Assembly (NCBI GenBank): GCA_963377175.1
Contig: CAUJNA010003805.1
Span: 555,001 to 619,000 of the forward strand
From: Effrenium voratum
Lineage: Eukaryota; Sar; Dinophyceae; Suessiales; Symbiodiniaceae
Reading direction: 5' to 3'
DNA length: 64,000 bases
A program made the position numbers and the translations under genes. How positions within the stretch are numbered: position 1 is the first letter of the stretch; each line of letters opens with the position of its first letter. The notes under the pieces are model-generated. The model searched no databases. It had not been told where the DNA came from and saw only the letters and a program-made list of their open reading frames with translations. Shown here piece by piece: positions 53,415 through 64,000 of this stretch.

Positions 53415-56400
53415 TCAATCTATTTCAGTCAAAGGGCCGTGACACGCAGTGACTTTGGCGCGTCTGAAGATTTCCGACGCAGGGCTTCGACGTGGGCGGT
53501 GCTGTCTGGCTGGACGCCGAGCTCGGTGCTTCAGGTTCGAATCGGAACAAACGGCCTGTAACGAAGGGACCCGGTCCATATGCAAGACTCCAGGGTTCCC
53601 CTTTTTGACAGGGGACTTTAACCAAGGTCGTTCATTCCCCCCACAAGGAGAACCCATTCCTGGGTCTTATGTATCTTGGGGCAGTCAAAAAAATGGAACC
53701 CTGCGCAAGACATGCTAGAAGTTGATAGGCTACTACAAAAAACAGCTAATATGGTGCAAACCACACCAGAGGGGCATCGACTTTTTAGCAGACATTGGAT
53801 GTCTCAAGCCAATTTGTGTGGCCCAACCATGCCAACTACTCTGTGTGTGTGCACATCAATCCTTGGCCGGTTTGTCCAAATGATGGCGATCTCACAAAGG
53901 GGGCCGGTTGTGCAGATGATACAGAAGTATCATTTGCATGTTCAGGAACCATAGGCAGTTTCTGCAGTTCCTATCTTTTTTGACAACTGACCGGGCAATC
54001 TGAATGAACTTTGCCTCTCAATCCGAGCTTCATATTGCTTGTCCCCTGTATTTTTGGAGTGTGTGCTGTAAAGGGTCGTGTATGAGATGCCTTCCCGCGT
54101 AAGATTTCGACTTCAAGGGTACTTCCCATAGATCAGAACTCGTTTCTGGGAACGCCGTTTAAACGCAAGCTGAATTGAGTGGGGGGGGGGAGGGGGAAGT
54201 TTTGGAGGAAGGAGCTTTTTTCGTCAAGTGGTTTAAGGTGAGATCCACGAATGGGTCACTCACTTTCGGTTGCATTTGTTTGGCTGCTGGGGACACGGGC
54301 CTGTTCCAGACCACACTGTCGCATATCGCAGCAGCACGCCAGGCGCTGTGGGCACGGGGGACTTTGTCTCGCTGGGGCCGTGCAGGGCTCAAGTTGCGAG
54401 CGGAAAGAGCACAGTCTGGGCATTCAATGGCTTTGCTTCTGGGCTTGGAGCTTTTGGTAAGCTTCGGCTTAACAGGGGGCTGTCTCAAATCAACATTCTT
54501 GGCTGTATTTGGATTAATTTGGTGTTGGAAGGTTGTGTGAGGCTTGGGCTGTTTGAAGAGACTCGTCGGGATTTCCATGGGGCTCTGGTTCTGAAGCGCC
54601 GCAAACCCCAGCATCTAAGACGCCTGACCTGGCACCAACCAGACTCATGCTAGACACTCGGCCCACCAGCATAAATCTGACCGAAATGCAAGCAACAATT
54701 CCACCTGACAGCCAGGCTGTCAACTGTGCTTAAGCAAGGACTGGCATGCCATTGGTAGCTCATGCCAGCTTGCTGTTGCAAACCAGTTCAGGTGATGCCA
54801 GTCTTGTCTCCGAGGCATGATTACAAGTGGGACAACAGTGATTTGGCGATACATGCATGTGTATCAACGTACATATACACGTGCATATATATGTATACAC
54901 ATAATATGTATGTCAATAAATATGTGATACCCCTGTGAATAAACCACTGCGTTTTGAGTTCCATGCGGTTCAACATCCTTAGTGCCAAGATGGGTGCTAA
55001 GATGTGCTGGCACATGCTAGCACATATCACTTCTCTGCACGGCCTCACAAAAGAAAGGGAAAAGACAACTACTGGCATGAGCATCCTCTTCTTCATTTGG
55101 ATTCCCATGTTTCAGGATGCAAGCTGAGAGTTGAGTCCTTCGAATCTTGAGCCTTGCATCCACAACTTCTCTAAAGCGCGTCTTGACCTGGAGGAGTACT
55201 GGAGTACTGGGCTCGAGATTCAAAGTTCGAGTGTGAGAAGCTTGAATCTGGAATCCAGCATTGCTGTAAATCGCTTGAAAGCACCCTCTTCACCTCAAAA
55301 ATATATTTGATGTCTTTCAATCAAGGCTGAAACGTTGCGCCCGACGAAACTCGAACATAAGGGTGACCACTCTGCATTTCCCATGCTCCTGGGGTGTTGG
55401 GCAGCATTTCTTTTGGTGCTCCTTGTTGAGGCCATAGAAGGGGCCGCTTCCAACTCAGCAAAGAAGTCTCAGAAGTTTCGCATTCTGCAGAAATGCCTTT
55501 TGCAAGTCATGCACTTTGAAAGGAAGACGGTGCCAATGTTGCCAACACCAGTTGATGTGTATCGACATTGACCTAGGTTCATTTTGCCAACGTGGAGGGC
55601 ATTGCTGTGCTCACTTCCAGTACCATTTGCTGGGAGCATCATGCCAGGGAACAAACCATGGTTTAAATGTGGAATTCACCTTTGGCATTTGTATCAAGTC
55701 ATTAAGATGCGTATGTGGCATGTATGCCGTTGTGCGCATGCGTTTGTTTACCAGTTTCCTAGTAAGTTCCTGCTCTAGCCTTTGGCTGCACTGCAATCCA
55801 TTCCCAGTCTTGCCTTTGTCAAACAGGAACCTTTGACGTCTGGCAGACAATCTGAATCAAGGCAAAGGCCATACCCTGAGTACCGCCAGGAAAGGGGCAG
55901 CATACATATGCGCAACTGCCTATCTATATATATATATATATCTATGTAAAAGGCTACTGCAAAGGCTGTGTGAACATCTGCTTGGGGTAACATACTGAAT
56001 TAGGTGCAACACGACGCAGAAACACACCCCAAAACGAGCCATAGCAAAATTGGGTGGTTGAGATCGCAAACACATGCTGCATTGGAAAACGAGGTCAACG
56101 GATCCCAACTAGGAACTAGTGAAGGGTTGGAGAATGAGGTGGGAACGCCCGGAAATTCCACTATGTAGCAAATAGCTTCCGAGGCTCATATATGTATATA
56201 TCTAGGTGGTTACCCCTCCCCTCCCCAATCTACGGATTGATCCAAGAGGCAACCGGGGGCGTTCTGCTTCTGCCATCAGGACCCTGAGCCAAAGCGCCCC
56301 ATGGAGGCTGGCTCGGGTTTGGGTGAGCTCTCTCTGTGACCGGTTCCAGGGTGGATTTCAATTAAAGGAAAGGGTTTTTTTCCCCACTTGGCCACTGGGA

Positions 56401-57030
56401 AAAGTATGTTGCAACTTGGAATTAAGTCCAAAGGTGGGAGGTCCCAAGAACGGACCAATCTTCAAGAGCAGATAGCTTGGACACAGAGCGGCGAAGAAAC
56501 TACTTTGTGTTGTTCTTTTTATCTTCGCACATCTGCCCCGAGCCTTCTAGGAGCAAAAACACCATGCTGCCAATCACTGTGGCATGGCAGCTGTGCTTTC
56601 CCAAGACATATCCTGAGGTTTCAGAGTCTGACAAGCAGGTTGGTGTTCCCACAATTGAGGTCCCTCACTCACACTCCACTTAGCTTCAGCAACTCAAGCC
56701 CCAAACGAGGGCGACAAAAGATGTGCTGCTTGTGCAGCCAATGTTTCTTGTTGAGTCAGCTGCTAATGTGAACTGTAGGGGAGTGGCAGTGGGTGTGCTA
56801 GCAATTGGAGCCCTTTTGCATGGTTGTTACATGAAAAGCACAAGACAACAACTGTTTTTTCTTGGCGGCTCCCAGCCACCCTCTTTGGTTTTTAGGTTGT
56901 TTGAGTTTAGTGGGGGGGGTCCATATTTAACCCGCAAGTCAAGCTTTTAGGGTTTGGGCAGCCTAGTTTTGGCTAACGGCGCCCGCACCGGACCCGTGGT
57001 TTTTGGTGTTTTCTGACTTTCACATGGTGG
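53415..57030. other. Gene-poor stretch
   Basis: No gene recognised. It holds AT/GT microsatellites at about 54850-54930 and an (AT)n run at 55922-55941. Open frames of 120-150 aa near 54.2-54.6 kb overlap on both strands and have no domain. Confidence 0.4.
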
Positions 57031-57572
57031 GCACCCGCCCAAGAGCACCCGCTCAGCACTGCACACATGCCTGCCAAATGATAAGCACACCCGCTCAAGG
57101 GCACCCGCTCAGCACTGCACACATGCCTTCCAAATGATAAGCACACCCGCTCAAGGGCACCCGCTCAGCACTGCACACATGCCTTCCAAATGATAGGCAC
57201 ACCCGCTCAAGAGCACCCGCTCAGCACTGCACACATGCCTGCCAAACGATAAGCACACCCGCTCAAGGGCACCCGCTCAGCACTGCACACATGCCTGCCA
57301 AATGCACACCCGCTCAAGAGCACCCGCTCAGCACTGCACACATGCCTGCCAAATGATAAGCACACCCGCTCAAGGGCACCCGCTCAGCACTGCACACATG
57401 CCTGCCAAATGATAAGCACACCCGCTCAAGAGCACCCGCTGAGCACTGCACATGCCTGCCAAATGAAGCAAATCCGCTCAAGGGCACCCGCTCAGCACTC
57501 TGCACACACGCCTGCCAAATGATAAGCACACCCGCTCAAGAGGCACTGCGCGCATGCCTGCCAAATGATAAG
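57031..57572. repeat. ~53-bp satellite (CACCCGCTCAAGAGCACCCG)
   Basis: About ten units of GCACCCGCTCAAGGGCACCC, then GCTCAGCACTGCACACATGC, then CTGCCAAATGATAA. The variants (AAGAG/AAGGG, CTTCC/CTGCC) are mixed, and deletions are seen near 57303 and 57450. Antisense frames are repeat artefacts. Confidence 0.85.
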
Positions 57573-58135
57573 AACACAACCTTTCAAGGGGTTGCTGCCT
57601 GGAGCCCTTTGATGATGGGGTCTCGGAAAGGTTTCAGAAGTTGTGGGGGCACAGCAGACCAAGTTATTTCAGATCGAGCTTCGTGAGAAGCTGTAGCAGC
57701 ACGCTGCTGTCACGAGCCAGGATGGCATAAGAAGCTTTAGCAGCATGTCGCTGTCACGGAAGTGAAAAAGAAGAGGGCGAATTCAGCGTACGAGACTGTT
57801 TTGCCTGAACCACACTGTAAACGACATGAAACGGACTTGGAATTGGTAGGAAAGCAGCATTTTGGAAAGCATTGTTTATGGTGACCTTGAACAAGACCGT
57901 GTAAAACGCGCGGTTTTTGAAAAGCGCCCAGCAGCGCAACCATCAGATTGCGCGGGTCCGTTGCGGGCGCCGTTACCTAGTTTTGAGGCCAGTCTGGTTT
58001 AGGCAACCCATTTGCACTTTGAGACACGAGGCCCAAGAAATTGGGCCCAATGAACTTTCTGGAGGCTTCACTTCACCGAGGGCATGCTGGTGATGGTGCC
58101 CATGCCCGATGCTTAGAGAACAAAATGGATGTCGT
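57573..58135. other. No supported gene
   Basis: A diverged pair of words (GAAGCTGTAGCAGCACGCTG at 57687 and GAAGCTTTAGCAGCATGTCG at 57731, each followed by CTGTCACG) indicates a 44-bp duplication. Nothing else seen. Confidence 0.4.
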
Positions 58136-58345
58136 GTAGGTAGGTAGAGGGGTAGGTGGGTAGGTGGGTAGGTGGGTAGGTGGGTAGGCGGGTAGGCGAG
58201 CAGGTGGGTAGATGGGTAGGCGGGTAGGCGAGCAGGTGGGTAGATGGGTAGGTGTGCAGGTGGGCAGGTGGGTAGGTGGGTAGGTGGGTAGGTGGGTAGG
58301 TGGGTAGGCGGGTAGGTGGGTAGGCGGGTACGTGGGTAGGTGGGA
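58136..58345. repeat. GGTAGGTG octamer array
   Basis: GGTAGGTG, with GGTAGGCG and GCAGGTGG variants, is repeated about 25 times. Confidence 0.9.
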
Positions 58346-58367
58346 AGAGGTGTAGGCGCAGGACACT

Positions 58368-58795
<428 letters not shown>

Positions 58796-59360
58796 GTGTG
58801 TGTCTGTGTGTGTGTGTGTCTGTGTGTGTGTGTGTTTGTGTGTGTTTGCGTGTGTTTGCGTGTGTTTGCGTGTGTGTGTGTGCGTTTGTGCATTTGCGCG
58901 TTTGCGCGTTTGCGCGTTTGTGCGTTTGTGCGTTTGCGCGTTTGCGTGTGTGCGAGTGTGCGCGTGTGCGCTTGTGCGCGTGTGCGCGTTTGCGCGTTTG
59001 CGCGTTTGCGCGTTTGCGCGTTTGTGCGTTTGCGTGTTTGCGTGCTTGCGTGCTTGCGTGCTTGCGTGCTTGCGTGCTTTTGTGTTTGCGTGTTTGTGTG
59101 TTTGTGCGTTTGTGTGTGTTTGTTTGCGTGTGTTTGTTTGTGTGCGTTTGTTTGTGTGTGTTTGTTTGTGTGTGTTTGTTTGTGTGTTTATGTGTTTGTG
59201 TGTTTGTGTGTTTGTGTGTTTGTGTGTGTGTGTGAGAGTGTTTGTGTTTGTGTTCGTTTGTGTGCGTGTGTGTGTGTTTGTTTGTTGTCTGTCTGTCTGT
59301 CTGTCTGTTTGTTGTTTTTTGTGCGTGCGGTGTTGATGAGTGTGTGTGTGTGATGTGTGA
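58796..59360. repeat. Degenerate TG-derived array (GTGTTTGCG, GCGTTTGC)
   Basis: The pure TG run decays into TGTGTTTGCG, then GCGCGTTTGC, then GTGCTTGC, then TTTGTTTGTGTG blocks, then (CTGT)n at 59288-59308. Each sub-block is locally homogenised. Confidence 0.85.
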
Positions 59361-61917
59361 ATGTGTGCGTGTGCTTGCGTGTGTGCGAGTGCACGCAGCT
59401 CCTGCGTAAGTGCATCTTCTTGTTTCTTGCGCTTGTGGATGTTTTCTGAATGTTTTTTTTGCGTGCTGGTGTGACTGTTCTGTTAGTTTGTACCAAGTTG
59501 TCCCGATGTTTCTTTACATGGGCGCAAGCATCTCCCAAGCCCAAGTTTGGAGCTTGGGCCTGACGGCTTGCAGGCCTGACTTCAGCATGCCCTTCAACGC
59601 CTGCGGCCCTGGTACTTTACGCCTTTTTTGGTCGGGCGGCACCTACCCTTTGGCTAAGAAACACCTTTTGAGGGGCTTACTCACAGTGGGCTTGGTTGTG
59701 TTTCTCAGTGGGTCAGATTTGCCTGGTTGCTTGGTGTCAATGGGAACCACTCCTTTTCACATTGAGTTTCGAAAGCAGTGATTTAAGCGGATCAACTCTT
59801 CCAGGCTTGGTCAAAGCGAAGAATCCATGACATGCAGAGTATGACGATAGCCTGGTGAGCCTCATTCTGAGTCATCTGGCAAGAGCCATACTTTTGCAAG
59901 TTTTGGAGACTCTTCTTGCATGGTGTTAAGTCAAAGGGGTTGCAAGTGGATAAGAGGGATGGCATGCCGCGCGCTGATTTGCAGCTTTCTTGCCGTGTAG
60001 CATCTTCTGCTTTGCGTGCAGTTCGTGTGGCTGGAACCCTCAGGAAATCCTATGCTCTCAGGCACGAGGCCATTATTCAGCCTGATCCCAATGAGAAGAG
60101 TATCGCGCATCCGGTTTATATGAAACCATTGGGTTGCATTGGGTATATATATATACACCTGGAGAACCCTTTGATGCACAAAAAAGTGCTCCGGACAGTT
60201 TTTGGCATTCGAGCGCTTTTGTCTGCTCCAATCCAATTCGAGCACTTTTTGAGGTTGCCTAGCTGCTTTGGTGAAGTGCTCGAGAGAAACGAACCCGCAA
60301 CTCGAGCGCACTTTCCCGCTTCTTGGGCACCATTTTCCGCAACTCGGGCGCACCTCCAACAAGTGTACAAAGCAAAAGATCTGCCCCGCAATCCGTGTGT
60401 TTGCATGTGTGGGCATTTGTTTGCCAGGAAAGCTCGAGCAAGCATTTGTGTATCAATGGGTCCTGCTGGTATATATGTATATGTGGGTGGCTTTAATTAC
60501 TTGTGGTTTCCCTTGACCACCCACCAAAAATGGGGTACTCTCACAACAGATACAATATACATATATATATATGTATAGAAAGCAACCCTTGTTTCCTTTT
60601 GTTCCCAGCCTTTGGGCGCCGACGTCGTTTGTTTCTCAGGTTGTGGCGCTCTCCTCCACAGCCAGAAGCTGAGCATGGACACGACCCTTTGGTGCACCGA
60701 AATTAAACCATTTTGGGTTTTGGGTGTCGGGTCTGGGCCTTGTCATGCGGGCAAACTCATTTACCCATTGCAACACTGTGCGCTCACAAACAATCATGAA
60801 AATGAACAAGACACTGATGGACTTCTGGTGCTGAAATGGTGATAGGGAGGGCACACTTTGGCGGGGACAGATTTGCACTGTTCACCAGCTGACTCGGGAA
60901 CTTTGTGCAAACCAAGAATCCTCCGCTCTATGAGAAACAGACCTGCAAGATTTGGCACGGCCTCACAGCCTGCCAGGTTCCTTAAGGGTTACATTAAGCT
61001 GCAGAACTTTCCCGAGATAGCATTTTCGCATCGCGGCACCTGTGTGCAAATGCATGGTTTTGAACCTTTTCCACGCAGACACTTTTGCTGTCAGACTTCA
61101 TCTCTTAAGAAAGCTGTTTGGCTTCCCTTAAAACAACCCTCAAATGAGTACCCTTGGCAAAGACACCCCCAAATATCCGCCCCCCACTAGCATGGCTTCT
61201 GACAGAGGGTTCCGCTAGAGGTATACAAATCCCCTGCTTTATCTGAATATTCATGGGTTTCATCCATCCCAGGTGCGGTTTGCGGAGTCTTTGGAGACCC
61301 ATCAGCAGGGTTAAAGCGTTCCCTTGGCTTAGTTTCTCTTTGAATGGCTGACTCGTCTCAAAATTGGTTGCGGGAACAATGCCCATCGCATGTCTCGCAG
61401 GGAACCAACAGCTGTAAATTGGTATTTTCAGAAAGCGTATGGGGACCCAAACAGGTGGCTTTCCGTTTGGTTTCCCTTACCAACCCTTTAACCAAATCCC
61501 TTTCGAATAACCAGACAACAAAGTCCACCTTGGGATCAACTTATCCGGATCCTCAGTTGGGCCACAATGAAACCCGGGTCGATCAAGATAAGGGATAATT
61601 CCATCCATAAATGGCTGCCTTCGCCGCCTGCTGAAAATTATTTACATGGATCTGGGGATCGACCATTTTAACACAGATCGTTTTGAAAACGATATGAAAC
61701 TCATCTGAACATGTGGCCACTTCTGGAGGCTCAACTCGAGGTTCGTTAGTTGGGGTACTTGTGGCTCCAAACCTACCAGGGGCGAACCGCCAGTTCTTGT
61801 CTTTCTTTCCATTTGCCTTGCCAAGGTGCCAAGGTGCCAAGGTGCCAGTTTGGGTACTTTCTGTTTTTTTGAGCCACGGCCACTTGGCCCGAGTTTTTCC
61901 CCAAAAAACGGGAGCCC
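59361..61917. other. Gene-poor stretch
   Basis: No protein recognised. Small (AT)n runs at 60142-60153 and 60552-60575. GGTTTCCCTT words at 60505 and 61469. The 220-codon frame at 59916-60578 crosses an AT run and is not called. Confidence 0.4.
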
Positions 61918-62031
61918 TGGTCCGGGGGAAAGGCCGCCACCTTCTTCTTCGGCTCCGTGTTCCGCATCACTGGGGCCGGCGGCATGCCGCACTGGTGCAC
62001 GGAGCGTGCCTCGATGTGGAAAGACTGCTGA
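61918..62031 (+). other. Possible terminal exon
   Basis: One frame reads [18 protein letters not shown] followed by [15 protein letters not shown] and a TGA at 62029-62031. The peptide is rich in Phe, Gly, Trp and Cys, and the block is much more GC-rich than its flanks, which suggests a real exon end. An AG is available just upstream (CGGGAG at 61914). No partner exon was identified, and the family is not recognised. Confidence 0.35.
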
Positions 62032-62049
62032 GTTTGGTTTGTGTTTCAA

Positions 62050-63152
62050 TAAATATTTGTGTATGTGTGTGTTTGTGTGTGTTTGTGTGTCTGTGTGTCT
62101 GTGTGTCTGTGTGTCTGTGTGTCTCTGTGTGTCTGTGTGTTTGTGTGTTCGTGTGTTCGTGTGTTTGTGTGTCTGTGTTTCTGTTTGTGTTTGTGTTTGT
62201 GTGTCTGTGTTTCTGTTTGTGTTTGTTTTTGTGGTTGTGTTTGTGTTTGTGTTTGTGTGTGTGTGTCTTTGTCTTTGTCTTTGTCTTTGTCTTTGTGTTT
62301 GTGTTTGTTTGTGTCTGTGTGTCTGTGTGTGTGTCTGTGTGTGTGTGTGTGTCTGTGTCTGTGTGTGTGTGTCTGTGTCTGTGTGTCTGTGTCTCTGTGT
62401 GTCTGTGTGTCTGTGTGTCTGTGTGTCTGGGTGTCTGTGTGTCTGTGTGTCTGTGTGTCTGTCTGTCTGTTGTCTGTGTGTCTGCGTGTCTGTGTGTCTG
62501 TGTCTCTGTGTGTCTGTGTGTCTGTGTTTCTGTGTGTCTGGGTGTCTGTGTGTCTGTGTGTCTGTGTGTCTGTCTGTCTGTTGTCTGTGTGTCTGCGTGT
62601 CTGTGTGTCTGTGTGTCTGTGTGTCTGCGTGTCTGAGTGTCTGAGTGTCTGTGTGTCTGTGCGTCTGTGTGTCTGTGTGTCTGTGTGTCTGTGTGTCTGT
62701 GTGTCTGTGTGTCTGTGTGTGTCTGTGTGTGTCTGTGTGTGTCTGTGTGTCTCTGTGTGTGTGTCTGTCTGTGTGTCTGTGTGTGTCTGTGTGTCTCTGT
62801 GTGTGTCTCTGTGTGTGTGTCTGTGTGTGTGTGTGTCTGTGTGTGTCTGTGTGTGTCTGTGTGTGTCTGTGTGTGTCTGTGTGTGTCTGTGTGTGTCTGT
62901 GTGTGTCTGTGTGTGTCTGTGTGTGTCTGTGTGTGTCTGTGTGTGTCTGTGTGTGTCAGGTGTCTGTGTGTCTGTGTGTCTCTGTGTGTGTGTCTGTGTG
63001 TGTGTGTGTGTGTCTGTGTGTGTCTGTGTGTGTGTGTCTGTGTGTGTCTGTGTGTGTCTGTGTGTGTCTGTGTGTGTGTGTCTGTGTGTGTCTGTGTGTG
63101 TCTGTGTGTGTGTCTGTGTGTGTCTGTCGGTGTCTGTGTCTGTGTGCGTGTG
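62050..63152. repeat. 1.1-kb GTGTGTCT minisatellite
   Basis: (TGTGTGTC)n with 6-, 8- and 10-bp variants and TTTGTC blocks at 62270-62295. A duplicated block containing GTCTGTTGTC (62463 and 62577) indicates a ~110-bp segment duplication. Open frames on both strands up to 401 aa are artefacts. Confidence 0.95.
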
Positions 63153-64000
63153 CGTCTTTTTTTATTTATCACCCTTTACACGTTGGGTTGAAGGGAATCA
63201 AACACTTCCCTATGTTTGTTATTTATTTTAGTTGTTTGTTTGGGTTCCTATTTGACACATACCCTTTACAGCCTGTTAAGCTTTCGGACACCCCTTCGGC
63301 CAATGCGGGCGTTAAACCTTTTGGCGACTGGCAATTCCCCCACCAACCCGCCAACGATGAAGCACATGAGTTGTTGGGGGTAAAAGACGAAGCCAGTGAT
63401 CCGAAAACCTGGCCAATGAGTTGGCATCTTGAGAAGCGCAAAGAGTTGTACCGCCCTTCCTGTCTCGTTTCCATTGTGGGAACTGGATGAACTCTGCTTA
63501 AGTGATCCTTTGCGACTGCTCCTAAAGTCCTAACGGTAGTGGGGGCTGCACATTTGGTGCAGACCCATTGCTTGGTCCTGAGACGGATCTACGCTCAGCT
63601 GAGAGGTCCCTGTTGGACGAAAGAACATGGATGCCGTTTTGTTGCAGTGGCGGGTCTTTTTAACGGAGTGATCGATTGCAAAGAGCAAACAAGCTAAGCC
63701 TGGGACAGTTTACGGAGCACGTTTCCTAACTTCCATGCCTACCTTATGTCTTTATAGCCCCTCCAAAGCATAGACCGTTTCCCCGGGGCCGGGTTTCCCT
63801 TTCAATCACGTTGAAATGAAAATCTGGCCAATCTACTTCTGTTGACTTTAGTATTCGGCGTTTTGTTGATGTTGTGGACATGCACAACACCATGGCAAAC
63901 GATGGGACTCTCAAAAAAAGATACCCTTGGACGCAGTTATGCTTATACTCACGTGCTTTTTGTCTATGTAATACGATGTCTGGGGTTGCAACTATCTCTT
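63153..64000. other. No supported gene
   Basis: Mixed-composition DNA with GGTTTCCCTT at 63792 and no recognisable coding feature. Confidence 0.4.

Noticed and set aside
59916..60578. 220-codon frame near 60 kb
   Set aside because: It crosses AT microsatellites at both ends, has no domain, and competing antisense frames are equally open.
61967..63231. Long frames (up to 401 aa) through the TGTGTGTC array
   Set aside because: Simple-sequence DNA without stops; Cys/Val or His/Thr strings are not a protein.

Overview
The window looks like nuclear DNA of a dinoflagellate, most likely a symbiodiniacean. Three things support this. There is a ubiquitin-like plus RCC1-type repeat gene of a style common in Symbiodinium genomes. 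A close relative of the dinoflagellate spliced-leader tail (GCCATTTGGCTCAAG) sits inside LTR-like repeats. There is also a head-to-tail cluster of closely spaced genes, each preceded by a pyrimidine-rich AG, as expected for spliced-leader trans-splicing. Most of the rest is gene-poor and rich in satellites, microsatellites and small inverted-repeat elements. All positions come from reading the sequence; no database search was possible.

Layout. 1-26.7 kb: no convincing intact gene. It holds irregular tandem repeats (1-420, 15.56-17.0 kb), CT and CA tracts, a family of ~90 bp inverted-repeat elements, a scrap of LINE reverse transcriptase at 23.7 kb and a few GC-rich exon-like islands. 26.7-46.6 kb: a nested mobile-element complex. 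47.26-49.7 kb: the RCC1-repeat gene, broken by a 17-bp duplication. 49.7-64 kb: gene-poor again, with a foldback element (50.66-50.88 kb), more inverted-repeat elements, a ~53-bp satellite (57.03-57.57 kb) and very long TG-type arrays (58.1-59.4 and 62.05-63.15 kb).

The nested complex is the main discovery. The outer unit is bounded by two 346-bp direct repeats (27047-27392 and 46245-46590), both embedded in GT microsatellite. It carries about ten plus-strand genes: an RS/proline-rich protein, a Penelope-like reverse transcriptase with an N-terminal GIY-YIG-like domain and three short GT-AG introns, an unrecognised 445-aa protein, a Pro/Arg-rich protein, a SANT/Myb-like protein, a Cys/His-tailed protein, and four small paralogues sharing a domain I do not recognise (RIY.PG ... 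FREW ... RDW ... GYQR). The arrangement recalls giant multi-gene Penelope-derived elements.

Inserted between the second and third paralogues is a 7.3-kb LTR-type element (37596-44928). It has identical 349-bp TG...CA repeats, a 5-bp CCGTG target duplication and a polypurine tract. It encodes no recognisable pol. Instead it has two long overlapping frames, and the second contains a Tpt1/KptA-like RNA 2'-phosphotransferase domain plus several Cys clusters. An LTR element that carries a tRNA-splicing-type 2'-phosphotransferase in place of pol, with a spliced-leader relic in its LTR, appears not to be a standard described arrangement.
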